DNA of 47,801 nt from Verrucomicrobiales bacterium (GCA_016795505.1 JAEUHH010000037.1:1-47801); one strand, 5' to 3'; counted from the first letter of the stretch, positions 8,262-17,134 are shown. Notes: generated by a model not told the origin, from the letters alone. Made by a program: numbers and translations.

Positions 8262-9731
8262 TCAGGTCCCGCAGAAAGTCACCTTCACCTCCTCATGCGG
8301 CAGCGGCGGCTGCTCATATTCGACCGCTTCGGGCTGCTCCTCGCAGGGCCGTGCCAGCACCCGATGGAGCTGATGAAAGGGCTCGAAATCCCCCCGCCGC
8401 CCGGCCTGAATCGCCGCCTCGATGCGGTGATTGCGCGGAATGAAAATCGGATTGGCCAGCCGCATCCGCTCCTGGCGGGCCTCCGTGCTTCCCCCATCCC
8501 GCTCGGCCCGCGCCTGCCACAGCCCGAGCCAGCGCCGCACCGGCTCGGGATCGGAAAACAGCGACAGAAAACCCGCTTCCCCGTCCCCGACCACCGTCTG
8601 CGTCAGGCGCCGGAAAGTCAGCGTGAAATCCGTCTCCTGTTCCGTCATCAGGTCCAGCAACTCGTGAACCAGCTTCACATCGTCTCGATCTCTAAGCGCA
8701 TTCAGTCCCAACTTCGCGGAAAACACCTCGCCCCAGGCAGCCTGAAAAAGCGAAGGATACCGGCGCAACACCTCGCCGGCCACATCGGTCGCCTCCTCTT
8801 CATCCTCCGCCAGCAGCGGCAGCAGCGCCTCAGCCAGACGGGTCAGATTCCAGTGCGCGATGGCCGGCTGATTCGCATAGGCATAACGTCCCTGCTCATC
8901 AATGAAACTGAACTTCCGCGCCGGATGGTAGTCATCCATGAAAGCGCACGGCCCATAGTCGATCGTCTCGCCCGACAGGCTCATGTTGTCGGTGTTCATC
9001 ACGCCATGGATGAACCCCAGTCCCAGCCACCGGGCCACCAGGGCGGCCTGGCGCTCCACCACGCCCTCCAGCAGTGCGACCGCCAGATTCGGCGCATCGG
9101 CGGACTCCGGATAGTGCCTCGCCACCGCATACCGCACCAGACTGGCCAGATGCTCGATCTCACCGCGTGACGAAAAATACTCCACCGTTCCGATGCGCAG
9201 GTGCGACCGCGCCACCCTGGTGAAGACGCCGCCCGGCTCGACCGCCTCGCGGAAGACCGTATCGCCCGACCAAACCGCCGCCAGCGCCCGCGTCGTCGGC
9301 ACTCCGAGTGCCGCCATCGCCTCCGACACCAGATACTCCCGCAGCACCGGCCCCAGAGCCGAGCGCCCGTCACCACGACGCGAGAAAGGCGTCGGTCCCG
9401 CGCCCTTCAGTTGGATGTCATGCCGGACACCGGCATCATCCACCACCTCACCCAGCAGGATCGCCCTCCCATCACCCAACCGGGGCGAAAAGCCGCCGAA
9501 CTGATGTCCCGAATACGCCATCGCAATCGGCTCCGCCCCGGCCGGATTCGCATTCCCCGCCAGATAAGCCAACCCCTCGTCCGAGTCGAGTGTCGCACTG
9601 TCGATGCCCAGCCTGTCCGCCAGATCACGATTCAGGGCGATCCAGCGCGGTTCCCGGACGGGCGTGGGGTTCACCCGGGCAAAAAACGCCTCCGGCAGCC
9701 GGGCGTAGGTGTTATCGAAGGAGAATGGCAT
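8262..9731 (-). CDS. selO: SelO family protein AMPylase
   Basis: A 489-residue SelO (YdiU) pseudokinase-fold adenylyltransferase, which transfers AMP from ATP to Ser/Thr/Tyr of target proteins and is linked to redox stress in other bacteria. Family markers in order are FDNTYARLPEAFF, MAYSGHQFGGFSPRLGDGRA, the basic PTFSRRGDG-type loop, HGVMNTDNMS and IDYGPCAFMDDY (metal-binding Asp), plus a C-terminal CGT in which Cys occupies the position of selenocysteine in animal SelO. The ATG at 9731 is preferred over an in-frame TTG at 9749 because bacterial SelO proteins begin at this FDN segment. Length is typical. A strong inverted repeat lies 33 bases upstream of the ATG. Confidence 0.95.
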   Translation of the reverse strand: MPFSFDNTYARLPEAFFARVNPTPVREPRWIALNRDLADRLGIDSATLDSDEGLAYLAGNANPAGAEPIAMAYSGHQFGGFSPRLGDGRAILLGEVVDDAGVRHDIQLKGAGPTPFSRRGDGRSALGPVLREYLVSEAMAALGVPTTRALAAVWSGDTVFREAVEPGGVFTRVARSHLRIGTVEYFSSRGEIEHLASLVRYAVARHYPESADAPNLAVALLEGVVERQAALVARWLGLGFIHGVMNTDNMSLSGETIDYGPCAFMDDYHPARKFSFIDEQGRYAYANQPAIAHWNLTRLAEALLPLLAEDEEEATDVAGEVLRRYPSLFQAAWGEVFSAKLGLNALRDRDDVKLVHELLDLMTEQETDFTLTFRRLTQTVVGDGEAGFLSLFSDPEPVRRWLGLWQARAERDGGSTEARQERMRLANPIFIPRNHRIEAAIQAGRRGDFEPFHQLHRVLARPCEEQPEAVEYEQPPLPHEEVKVTFCGT

Positions 9732-9763
9732 CGTTTGAGAGAGACCCAAGAGGCCGGCCGTTT

Positions 9764-9808
9764 CCGATCAAACAGGGTCTGATCGCCGATGAAACCCTGT
9801 TTGATCGG
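9764..9808. promoter_or_regulatory. 14-base perfect inverted repeat upstream of selO
   Basis: ccgatcaaacaggg (9764-9777) is exactly mirrored by ccctgtttgatcgg (9795-9808) with a 17-base loop. It lies between the stop of the metallopeptidase-like gene (9851) and the selO start. No U-run follows either arm, so a classical intrinsic terminator is unlikely. An operator, or an RNA hairpin in the selO leader, is more plausible. Confidence 0.5.
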
Positions 9809-9850
9809 CAAGTCAACCCGGCTCCGGCTTCTCTTTGCGGATTGATTGCC

Positions 9851-11620
9851 TCATCTCACGCCCCACAACTGCCGCAGCAGCTTCGTCATCGCCGGATCGT
9901 GTTGTGAAAGCTCCTCGTTCGTGAAGGGAAAGAAATCGTTCTTGGAGAAGAGGGCCTCGGTCGTCTCGGCAAAATATTCCTGGGGATTCGTCATCGCATA
10001 GGCGCGCTCAAAGGTGTTCGGCTTCGAGCCGCCGTGGCGTCGCTCGACCTTCTCGTATCCCCCGCTCTTTTTCGCCGACTCGTAGGCGAGCCGGAGATCA
10101 GGATTGGCGAAGCCCATCGGCACGACGCGGTGGTGATAAGCGTGAGCCAACTCGTGCAGGGCGAAATTCGGCATCCGATCCATTTCCTCCTCAAAGTGGA
10201 GGGTGTTGGTGAACTCGATGCCGCGCACCATCGACGGATCGCGGCCGTTCTCCTTGAGCCAGTCCGCACCCGGATGATACTCGGCTCGATGGCCGACGCC
10301 GGGATACGCGGGATTGAAATACAGGGGCACTTTTCGCAGTTCGCCGAGGGCCGCAGCGGGAACGACCCTCGTTATCTCGCCCAATTGCACTTCGAGCAGG
10401 CCGAGCGCCTTCTCCGTGGTGGCGGCTTCGTTCTCGAGGAGGTCGCGATGCACATGGACCTGCCAGCCGAGGATCGCGCGGGTCTCGCGGACCGGCTTCG
10501 CGTTGGCATTGGCATTCGCTTTCTGGCCTCGGGTTTCGGCATTTCGCCGGATCGCGGCCTTTGCCTCCACGAGTCGCTCCGGCCAGACAAAGGTCGGAGC
10601 CTTCTCCGGATCATAACCGGCGAGATGTCCATTCAGCCGCGTCTGCGGCTTGGTGTATTTCAGTTCCGTGTCGCCGAAGACCTCGCGGCAGAGCGCGGCG
10701 AGGCCGACATCGTAGGCGACGAGTTCGGCGCGGGTGTTGACGTGGTTGTGGTCGTGGTCGTTCTCGCGATTGTTGTCGAACCACGACTGCACGCCCTCGG
10801 CGAAATACTCGTGATGGTTCACCCCGGCGTATTTGCCCTTCCACAGTCCCCGTTTCATCGCCGCGACGTAGGCGGCCTTAAGGCGATCGTCAAAGGTGGG
10901 ATCGACGTTGTTCAGTCCCCGCAGGTGGATGTTGTGGGCAAACTCGTGGATGAGGATGCTCTCGGTCGAGTAGGGATCGCCGGGATAAGCGAGCAGATTT
11001 TCCTCCCCGCAGGAGCAATAGGGATCGGTCGCGCTTCCCCCGAGGCCGCGGGCGCGGGCATCCCAGTAGTCCTTTCCGTCGATGCCGGGAAAGGCCGGGT
11101 GCGGTTTCTCCCCGAGCCTCGTGAACTCGGGCAGGTCCGTCGTGAATTCATTCCAGGCATGGATGCAGAGGCGGGAGCCGCTCGCGATCATCGCCTCGCG
11201 CACGTCGGGCCGCTTGGCGAGCATCAGGTCGATGAGGTAGGCCGCTTCCTTCAGCGCGTAGGGATCGACCTTCGCGGAGGCAACGATGGGATAACCATTC
11301 GCTTCGATCCGCTGGCTATAAAAGGCGGGGATGCCGCCGACCCGGTGAGCCTGCACTAGCAGGCGGCTCTCGATGATGGTCTCGGAGCCCGTGGCGTCGA
11401 CGATGGCGAAGCGATGCCCGATCGTCGTGGTGATGAGGGTGTCTTTGTGAGGATCGACGGTGCCGTTGGGGACCCGCTCGGTGTCCGACTTCAGCCAATG
11501 GATTTCGACCTGCCGGTCAGTGCCGTTGATGATCTGGAGTTGGGGGCGCGGGGGTGCGGTGAATGCGACCGGGACGGCGGAAAGGAGGACAACGAGCGGG
11601 AGCGATCGAAGAGGGTTCAT
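9851..11620 (-). CDS. secreted protein with two HExxH metallopeptidase-like domains
   Basis: A 589-residue exported protein (signal peptide at residues 1-21). The first half contains HEFAH (225-229) with a second-ligand-type HHEYFAEGVQSWFD about 40 residues later. The second half contains HELAH (489-493) followed by NPQEYFAETTEALF near 545. Each half therefore carries a complete zincin-like set: two His plus a Glu from EYFAE. The halves are separated by a low-complexity Ala-Asn stretch around 368-376. No established family name is recognised; homology to gluzincin-type peptidases is inferred from the motifs. The ATG at 11620 sits directly before the signal peptide; the upstream in-frame extension is Ser/Thr/Arg-rich and overlaps DUF1552 coding. 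It follows the DUF1552 gene by 97 bases. Confidence 0.75.
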   Translation of the reverse strand: MNPLRSLPLVVLLSAVPVAFTAPPRPQLQIINGTDRQVEIHWLKSDTERVPNGTVDPHKDTLITTTIGHRFAIVDATGSETIIESRLLVQAHRVGGIPAFYSQRIEANGYPIVASAKVDPYALKEAAYLIDLMLAKRPDVREAMIASGSRLCIHAWNEFTTDLPEFTRLGEKPHPAFPGIDGKDYWDARARGLGGSATDPYCSCGEENLLAYPGDPYSTESILIHEFAHNIHLRGLNNVDPTFDDRLKAAYVAAMKRGLWKGKYAGVNHHEYFAEGVQSWFDNNRENDHDHNHVNTRAELVAYDVGLAALCREVFGDTELKYTKPQTRLNGHLAGYDPEKAPTFVWPERLVEAKAAIRRNAETRGQKANANANAKPVRETRAILGWQVHVHRDLLENEAATTEKALGLLEVQLGEITRVVPAAALGELRKVPLYFNPAYPGVGHRAEYHPGADWLKENGRDPSMVRGIEFTNTLHFEEEMDRMPNFALHELAHAYHHRVVPMGFANPDLRLAYESAKKSGGYEKVERRHGGSKPNTFERAYAMTNPQEYFAETTEALFSKNDFFPFTNEELSQHDPAMTKLLRQLWGVR

Positions 11621-11717
11621 TCCGTGATTAAAGAGGGTTTCATCGGCGCCGGGCCCGACAACCGCTCCTGTGCTATCACCGGTAGGGCGAAATGCCAACG
11701 GGAATCCGCTGCCCTGC

Positions 11718-12954
11718 TCAACTCTCCAACCCGCCGAGCGTCCCCGTGCTGCTGGCGAAGCGGTCCGCCTCGACGCCGAGGCCCTGGAGCATCGACACGA
11801 AGAGATTCGCCAGGGGCGTGTTGTTCGTCTCGTCGAAGGCGAGGTGGCCGCCGTGTTTGAAGCCGCCTCCGGCGAGGATGACGGGCAGGTTGCGGTTGCT
11901 GTGGGAGTTCGCGTTGCCGAGGCAACTGCCGTAGAGGATCTGGGTGCGGTCGAGCAAGGTGCCCCCGGTTTCCGCGACACCGGCGAAGGCGGTGAGCAGC
12001 TCGCCGAAGGCGGTCATCTGCGCCTCCTCGATCTTGCGGAGTTCGGCGATCTTCTCCGGCTCGTTGCCATGGTGGGTGAGCCCGTGGGTCTCGTTCTTTA
12101 CTCCGGGCACGTGCGGGACGACGGAGAAGGTGCTGAGGTTCAGCGTCACGACACGGGTGCTGTCGGTCTGGAGGGCGAGGCGGACGAGGTCGAACATCAG
12201 CTTCGAGCGCGCGATGACCTGATTGGCGTCGGCGATGTCTTTCGGCTGCGGATAATCCACCACGGGTTTGGGACGGTTTTCCCACTCGATGTTGCGCTGG
12301 AGCCGTCCCTCCAGTTCACGCACGCTCTGGAAATACTGGTCGAGCCGGGCGCGGTCCTCCGGGGCGGCTTTTGCCTTGAGGCGTTGCGCCTTGTCGAGGA
12401 TGAGATCGAGCACGCTGCCCCCCGCCTCGATGCGGCGCATCGTCGCGGCCTTTTCCTCGGGCGTGCCCGCGACAAAGAGACGGCGGTAGAGTCGCTCCGC
12501 GCTTTTTTCGGCCGGCAGCATCACGCCCGAGCGCGAGATCGCGATGGAGTCGCCGTAGTGCTCGCCGTTGCTCACCGAGATCGCGAGGGAGGGAAAACGC
12601 GTCTCCAAACCAAGGTGCTCCGCCGCGAGTTGGTCGAGCGAGAGGCTGTTGCGGAAGGTCGGCTGTCCCGGATGCGGGGCGCCGCTGAGGAAACACTGGC
12701 CCGCGTGGTGATTCCCATCCACCGCCGGGATGCGAGAGCCCCGCGAAGGTGGTGAAACGCGGGCGATGGGCGGCGAGGAGATCGAGATAGGGGCTGGAGG
12801 CCCCGCCCGCCCCAGGAAAGAAAAACCGCGGCATCATTCCCAGCGGCACATGGATCGCGAAGAGACGCTGCGGCGGCAAGGCCTCGGCGGCCCGGCCGAT
12901 CGACGGCAGCGCGAGACAGGCGCCGGCGGCGCGAAGGAAATGGCGGCGATTCAT
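11718..12954 (-). pseudogene. DUF1552 family protein gene, single-base frameshift
   Basis: The start at 12954 encodes a Tat-like signal (MNRRHFLRAAGACLALPS) followed by PPQRLFAIHVPLGMMPRFFF, SPYLDLLAAHRPRF and FAGLSHPG, the N-terminal part of DUF1552 proteins. The rest of the family sequence (DGNHHAGQCFLSGAPHPG, SLDQLAAEHLGLETRFPSL, THHGNEPEKIAELRKIE, GNANSHSNRNLPV) continues in a different frame. Removing one C in the run near 12723-12726 restores one uninterrupted protein of about 411 residues. DUF1552 proteins are exported and widespread in Planctomycetes and Verrucomicrobia, usually beside cytochrome/DUF1592 genes; that partner is missing here. Either the gene is freshly inactivated or the base is a sequencing error. 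Confidence 0.85.
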
Positions 12955-13068
12955 GGGGGTGGAATTTGGAGAGGGGAATGGGGAAAGCGCGTGCAAGGAA
13001 CGCTTGGCGTTACGGAAGATACGATGTGTGCGGGAAAATCTCGACAGGGAAGGGCAGAGGAAAGGGGG

Positions 13069-13099
13069 CAGGGGAATGGGTGAAAAGAACATTCCCCTG
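13069..13099. repeat. short dyad of the GGACA-GGAAT family
   Basis: caggggaatg (13069-13078) and cattcccctg (13090-13099) form a perfect 10-base inverted repeat, 115 bases upstream of the DUF1552 start. Related dyads occur at 13700, 36221-36351, 39823 and 46031. Confidence 0.6.
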
Positions 13100-13145
13100 T
13101 CCCTGCTCGCTCGGAAGACCGGGTTCTTCCTGCAAAACGATTCCG

Positions 13146-13529
13146 CTATGGTCGGTCGAGCGCGATCCGGGCCGTCACGAGTCTAAGGAGTTCCTCCGCT
13201 TGCGGACCCGATACGGATCGGATCACAGATTCGGGGACGACGCATTCCCGGAAGGTCTGTCCCGGGGGAAACTGATCGCGGGTGAGGTCGAACTCACTGC
13301 CGTCGGGAAGCCGGTTCCAGGCATGCCGCTGGATCGGGTCGGAATGGGGCAGCACCTCGGCGAGGATGATCTCACCCCCGAAGTAATGGCGGATGACGAA
13401 GGCACTGGTCCAGCATTGTCCCGCGGATGGACAGTCCGCAGACCACGCCGCCGGTGCATGGGCGGTCTCGGCGCCCCAGGAGGAGCGGATCGCCGCGGCG
13501 ACCTGTGCGAGAGTTGGCGGTTCGTCCAT
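13146..13529 (-). CDS. YunG-like conserved protein
   Basis: A 127-residue soluble protein resembling the YunG family of Bacillus and relatives. A helical N terminus with CPSAGQCWTSAFVIRHYFGG is followed by HAWNRLPDGSEFDLTRDQFP, the family's conserved core in which Gln-Cys, His and Asp could form a papain-like arrangement, although catalysis is unproven. The ATG at 13529 is chosen because the in-frame extension to 13760 runs through a dyad repeat and is low-complexity. Function unknown. It stands alone between two repeat-rich spacers, upstream (in the transcription sense) of the DUF1552 gene. Confidence 0.65.
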   Translation of the reverse strand: MDEPPTLAQVAAAIRSSWGAETAHAPAAWSADCPSAGQCWTSAFVIRHYFGGEIILAEVLPHSDPIQRHAWNRLPDGSEFDLTRDQFPPGQTFRECVVPESVIRSVSGPQAEELLRLVTARIALDRP

Positions 13530-13699
13530 GTGGGTGTTGGGGTGAAGAACGGAAGGAAAAGCGAACCTTGGCGAATGGCCAGTCGCTTTTTGAAGGACGG
13601 GGGAAGCATCGGAACGGAAATTGATAGGACTTTTCTGCCGTGCGTCCGTGCGGACGTGAGTGCCGTCAAAGTCTCGCCGAACGACGCGGAATGCGGTCC

Positions 13700-13753
13700 C
13701 AGGGGAATGGGGGAACAGAACAGAGTATTCCTTTGTCCCAATTCCCCTGTCCC
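13700..13753. repeat. dyad cluster of the GGACA-GGAAT family
   Basis: caggggaat (13700-13708) is mirrored by attcccctg (13741-13749). Between them gtattcctttgtccc (13725-13739) is a further inverted copy of GGGACAAAGGAATAC. The cluster lies 171 bases upstream of the YunG-like start. Confidence 0.6.
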
Positions 13754-13852
13754 TAAACACGAATGCGACTGAGGTTTTCGGTTGTCACGACCGGCGAATC
13801 GAACACCTCAACCGATCCACTCGGCAGTGGCTCTCCGACTTCCCGGCGACCA

Positions 13853-13932
13853 GATGCAGAAGGCATCACAGCCATTAGCCGGTGGTGTCTTCGCTCCGCT
13901 CCTCAACCACCGGCTGTGATGCCTCCGGCATC
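13853..13932. repeat. composite palindromic repeat, single unit
   Basis: Arms aggcatcacagcc...ggtggt (13861-13886) and accaccggctgtgatgcct (13906-13924) pair with a 7-base bulge (attagcc). The unit is bounded by the smaller dyad gatgcctccggcatc (13918-13932). The loop contains cgctccgctcctc, which is also found, inverted, in the 36.4 kb copy, so this is a true repeat family and not a chance hairpin. Confidence 0.7.
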
Positions 13933-14026
13933 TCTTCAATGGGGCGGCGCGTTTCGCGATCACCCGTTTCCACGACAACACGGTCCCGCCAAAAGACGCG
14001 CGAACCGGGCTGACCAACGGATCGCG

Positions 14027-14719
14027 TCACCCCCGCAGCGCGGCGGTGAGGGCGTCGAGCTCTTCCCGGACATCGGCGGCCTCGCTCACGGTCTGCGCGA
14101 TCTCGGTCTTCACCGCCTCGCGGAAACGCTTCCGCAAACGATGAACCGCCACCTTCACGGCATCGACGCTGATGCCGAGAGTCGCCGCAGCGGCGGCCTG
14201 GTCGGTGCCGGCATCGGCGGTCAGCCAGGGATGCAAGGTCTCGAACTGGGCGGATTTCCCTTCGGCCCGCATCTCCGATTCGAGCCTCTCCATCGCGCGC
14301 TCCAGCACGGTGAGCGCCCACTGACGGTCGAAGGCCCGGTCGGGCGATTCGATGCCGCCGTCCGCGATTTCAGCGCCATCGTCGAGGCCGGAATGCTCCG
14401 CCCCACCGCCCCGCTTGGCCGAGAGGGCGCGGTCGCGACGATCCGCGGCGAAATGTTTCAGGGCGCCGAGGAGGTAACTGCGGAACCGGCCCCGCCCGGG
14501 CCGTGCGCCGTCGATCGCACCGCCCTCGAGCAAGCGCGCGAAAAAATCGTGGGCCAGCTCGCGCGCCGCATCCTCGTCACGACCCTCCCGCCTCAAAAAA
14601 GCCACCACCGGCGCGTAGTAGGCCTCGCAGAGCTCGCTCAAAGCGACCGACGCCTCCGTGTCCCCGCCGCGCGAGCGCGCGACGAGGGTCCAGCGGGTCT
14701 CGTGGAAGGAGGAAGTCAT
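14027..14719 (-). CDS. ECF-type RNA polymerase sigma factor
   Basis: A 230-residue extracytoplasmic-function sigma factor of the type common in Planctomycetes and Verrucomicrobia. Region 2 is represented by ELCEAYYAPVVAFLRREG and DEDAARELAHDFFARLLE, with RGRFRSYLLGALKHFAADRR completing it. Region 4 is QAAAAATLGISVDAVKVAVHRLRKRFRE, a helix-turn-helix for -35 recognition. An acidic linker of about 50 residues separates them. Its ATG overlaps the stop of the upstream kinase gene by 4 bases (ATGA), so the two are translationally coupled. No separate anti-sigma gene is seen; the membrane-bound kinase fusion is the obvious candidate regulator. Confidence 0.9.
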   Translation of the reverse strand: MTSSFHETRWTLVARSRGGDTEASVALSELCEAYYAPVVAFLRREGRDEDAARELAHDFFARLLEGGAIDGARPGRGRFRSYLLGALKHFAADRRDRALSAKRGGGAEHSGLDDGAEIADGGIESPDRAFDRQWALTVLERAMERLESEMRAEGKSAQFETLHPWLTADAGTDQAAAAATLGISVDAVKVAVHRLRKRFREAVKTEIAQTVSEAADVREELDALTAALRG

Positions 14720-17061
14720 GATTTTCCCTTCGTGTCCGGCGTGAAATGCGAGAACACCAATTTACCGATCACCTTTTCCCACGTCACGGAAAACGCATCA
14801 TCCCGACCGGCGCGCCGGAGGACGAGACCATCTTTCCCGACCTCCTCGACCCGGGCGGTCCAGGGTTGGCCGGTGTCATGTTCGTAGACGATGAGATCGC
14901 CTGCGGAAAATCCGGTATCGAGTTTCCACGCGGTCCAGTGGCTGCCCTTGGCGACCCCGGGCTCGACGGAATTCGGGATGCGATATGCTTCGAGCAGGAA
15001 GCTCCGGATGAAAAACGCCACCACCACGGCGATGACCACCTTCCCGGCGAACGTGGCCAAGCGCGAAGGCCGCGTCTCCGGCCCCTTCACCGGATGATGG
15101 CGCAGCCATGACCTCACCGAAAGAAGAGTGGCCGCGGCCGAGAAAAGGGAGAGCGCGAGGAGCGCCCACGGATAGCCGTCCTGATGCCGCGGCAGTTGGA
15201 AGAATCCCGCCAGGCCCGCGCAGAGAATGACGAGCGACCAGATGAGGGAGACCTTGCCCGCATGCGCGTTCGCCGCATACCAGCGCTCGTCGGAGATCAT
15301 CGTGGAGGAAAGGCGCAGTCCATAGAACGGGTTCACCGGCACCATCTTCAGCCACAGGGGCAGGGCGAGGAGAAACAGAAACAGACCGATGAAGGTCACG
15401 GCCGAAGGCACGAGGACCCACGGAGTCGCCGGCCCCGCCGCATCGATCAAGACGCGCATGAGTCCGGCCCACACCGCGCCGATCACGATCATGGCGGGCA
15501 CGGCCCAGAAGATCCGCTTCGAGAAGCGGGCATCGGGAGAGCCTCCGGCTTCCACCGCCGCCTGCTGCCGTCCCCACGTCTGGGCACACCCGATGAAGGT
15601 GCTCACCGGCAACGAGGCGAGAACGAGGAGGTAGACCCAGCTCTTGGTCGAATGGAGCGCGAGCGTCGATCGCGGCATCGATGTTATTTCCTCCATCACC
15701 CCGGCCGCGTGAACGACGATCCCGTAGCCTTGGTGGGCGAGGACGAGGGCGCCGATGCCATGCCATCCCGCCACCAGTCCTCCGACCGCATCGTATCCGG
15801 CCGCCAATCCGCCGAGCGCGAAGGTCCCGAGACCGAGCCCTCCATAGGCCAGCAACAATCCGAGCGCGAGGCCACCGAAGGAGACCACTCCGATCCCCAC
15901 GCCCCCGAAGGCCACGAGCCCCATCGCGACTCCGCCGAAGGCAAACCAGCCGCGCGCCACGCCGCCGAAAGCGAAGACGCCGCGCGCCCTCCTGCCGACC
16001 GCGACGAAGCCATGCGCCTCACGCGTTGTGCCTGTGTCAGGATCGGTGCCGCCGGTGACATGCAGCAGCGGGAGCCCGCAAAACCGGCGCTTCGACCGGT
16101 ATTCGAAGGGTTCGCCCGCGCGGGTCCACCTCGTGCGGGTGGCCTCGGGCGCGCCGCCGGCTCCCGCCACCTGGGTCTTGAATTCGTTCACGCTCTGCTG
16201 GCGGCGCGAGCGTTCCTTCGCGAGCGCACGGAAGACGATCTCGTCGATGATCCCGCCGACGCCGGCGAGCTCCGACGGCGCCGCGAAACGGCCAAGGGGC
16301 AGCTCGCCGGTGAGCATCTCGTAGAAGACCACGCCAAGCGAGTAGATGTCGGCGCGGTGATCGACGCTGGCGGGCTCCTCGATCTGCTCGGGAGCCATGT
16401 AGGGTGCGGTGCCGAGCTTCGCTCCGCACTGGGTGAGCAGCACGGCGTCGCCGCCTTTTTCATCGAGGATCTTCGCGATGCCGAAGTCGGCGATCTTTAC
16501 CGTGCCTTTCGTGTCGAGGAGGATGTTCTCGGGCTTGATGTCGCGGTGCAGCACTCCCCGGGTGTGGGCGAACTGGATCGCGTCGCAGATACCCGGGATG
16601 ATGCCGAGCGCCTGCTCGGGCGTGAAGCGTCCCGCGCGCATCGCCTGGCGCAGGTTCACTCCATCGACATACTCCATGATCAGATAAGCGAAGCCGCCGC
16701 TCGCTCCGAATTCATGCACGGTGACGATGTGAGGGTGGCTCAGCCTCGCGAGGACGCGCCCCTCGCGGTTGAAGCGCTCGGTGAAGCCGGGCGTGGCCGC
16801 GAGCGACTTCGGCAACACCTTCAGCGCGACGATACGGTCGAGCTTCGGTTGCCGGGCCTTGAAGACCGCGCTCATGCCGCCGTGGCCGATGAGCCCGAGG
16901 ATCTCCAGATCGGGAAAGGCGGCGGCGATTTCATCGAGGGATGGCAGGTCGGTGCGATCGAGCGGCGGTGTGTCGGCACCATCCCCGGTGGGCATGGCGG
17001 CGGCGGCGAAGAGGTCGGCCGGATCGTGGCCGCGGAGGGGATCGGGGGATGATGGATTCAT
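14716..17061 (-). CDS. Ser/Thr kinase fused to decapeptide repeats, SdpI-like and signal-peptidase-like domains
   Basis: A 781-residue protein. Residues about 55-300 are an intact Hanks-type kinase: glycine loop IGHGGMSAVF, Lys81 in VALKV, HRD at 172-174, DFG at 192-194, APE-type APYMAPEQ. After YRSKRRFCGLPLLHV come seven to eight copies of a 10-residue FGGVAxG repeat (about 360-437). Then follow membrane helices with an SdpI-like segment (NPFYGLRLSSTMISDERWY, 577-595), more helices, and a C-terminal domain like S26 signal peptidase: FFIRSFLLEAYRIPNSVEP plus GDLIVYEH. The usual SM-type Ser is kept as SVEP, but the general-base Lys is not found, so it is probably not a protease. The ATG at 17061 follows a good GAGG ribosome site. 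It is coupled to the ECF sigma gene, suggesting membrane stress signalling by phosphorylation. Confidence 0.88.
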   Translation of the reverse strand: MNPSSPDPLRGHDPADLFAAAAMPTGDGADTPPLDRTDLPSLDEIAAAFPDLEILGLIGHGGMSAVFKARQPKLDRIVALKVLPKSLAATPGFTERFNREGRVLARLSHPHIVTVHEFGASGGFAYLIMEYVDGVNLRQAMRAGRFTPEQALGIIPGICDAIQFAHTRGVLHRDIKPENILLDTKGTVKIADFGIAKILDEKGGDAVLLTQCGAKLGTAPYMAPEQIEEPASVDHRADIYSLGVVFYEMLTGELPLGRFAAPSELAGVGGIIDEIVFRALAKERSRRQQSVNEFKTQVAGAGGAPEATRTRWTRAGEPFEYRSKRRFCGLPLLHVTGGTDPDTGTTREAHGFVAVGRRARGVFAFGGVARGWFAFGGVAMGLVAFGGVGIGVVSFGGLALGLLLAYGGLGLGTFALGGLAAGYDAVGGLVAGWHGIGALVLAHQGYGIVVHAAGVMEEITSMPRSTLALHSTKSWVYLLVLASLPVSTFIGCAQTWGRQQAAVEAGGSPDARFSKRIFWAVPAMIVIGAVWAGLMRVLIDAAGPATPWVLVPSAVTFIGLFLFLLALPLWLKMVPVNPFYGLRLSSTMISDERWYAANAHAGKVSLIWSLVILCAGLAGFFQLPRHQDGYPWALLALSLFSAAATLLSVRSWLRHHPVKGPETRPSRLATFAGKVVIAVVVAFFIRSFLLEAYRIPNSVEPGVAKGSHWTAWKLDTGFSAGDLIVYEHDTGQPWTARVEEVGKDGLVLRRAGRDDAFSVTWEKVIGKLVFSHFTPDTKGKS
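15751..15984 (-). repeat. coding tandem repeat, FGGVA-type decapeptides
   Basis: About 234 bases encode consecutive 10-residue units such as GVFAFGGVAR, GWFAFGGVAM, GLVAFGGVGI, GVVSFGGLAL and GLLLAYGGLG, degenerating toward the C-terminal side. The period is exactly 30 bases, which makes the tract a candidate for copy-number change by slippage. The regular Gly/hydrophobic pattern suggests a packed membrane-associated helix or sheet solenoid. Confidence 0.75.
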
Positions 17062-17134
17062 GTCACCCTCTTCCTGAGGAAAGCCGGCGCGAAGGTTACC
17101 ATGAATTTTCCAAGCTGATGGAGAATCCGGAGCA

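Larger units (their letters stand above)
13530..14026. other. intergenic region rich in palindromic repeats
   Basis: A 497-base gap with no convincing gene. It holds the GGACA-GGAAT dyad cluster (13700-13753) and one unit of the composite palindrome (13853-13932). The short open frames across it are products of the repeats and show no family similarity. Confidence 0.6.

Noticed and set aside
6526-8373. 615-codon plus-strand frame across PQQ, microprotein, DUF502 and SelO ends
   Set aside because: Arg/Pro/His-rich shadow reading that crosses several better-supported genes.
14716-15000. Active signal peptidase I domain in the kinase fusion
   Set aside because: The SVEP serine region is present, but the conserved Lys region of S26 enzymes reads ARVEEV, so catalysis is not supported.
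15184-17052. 622-codon plus-strand frame opposite the kinase gene
   Set aside because: Antisense shadow with no recognisable domain; the kinase on the other strand is complete.
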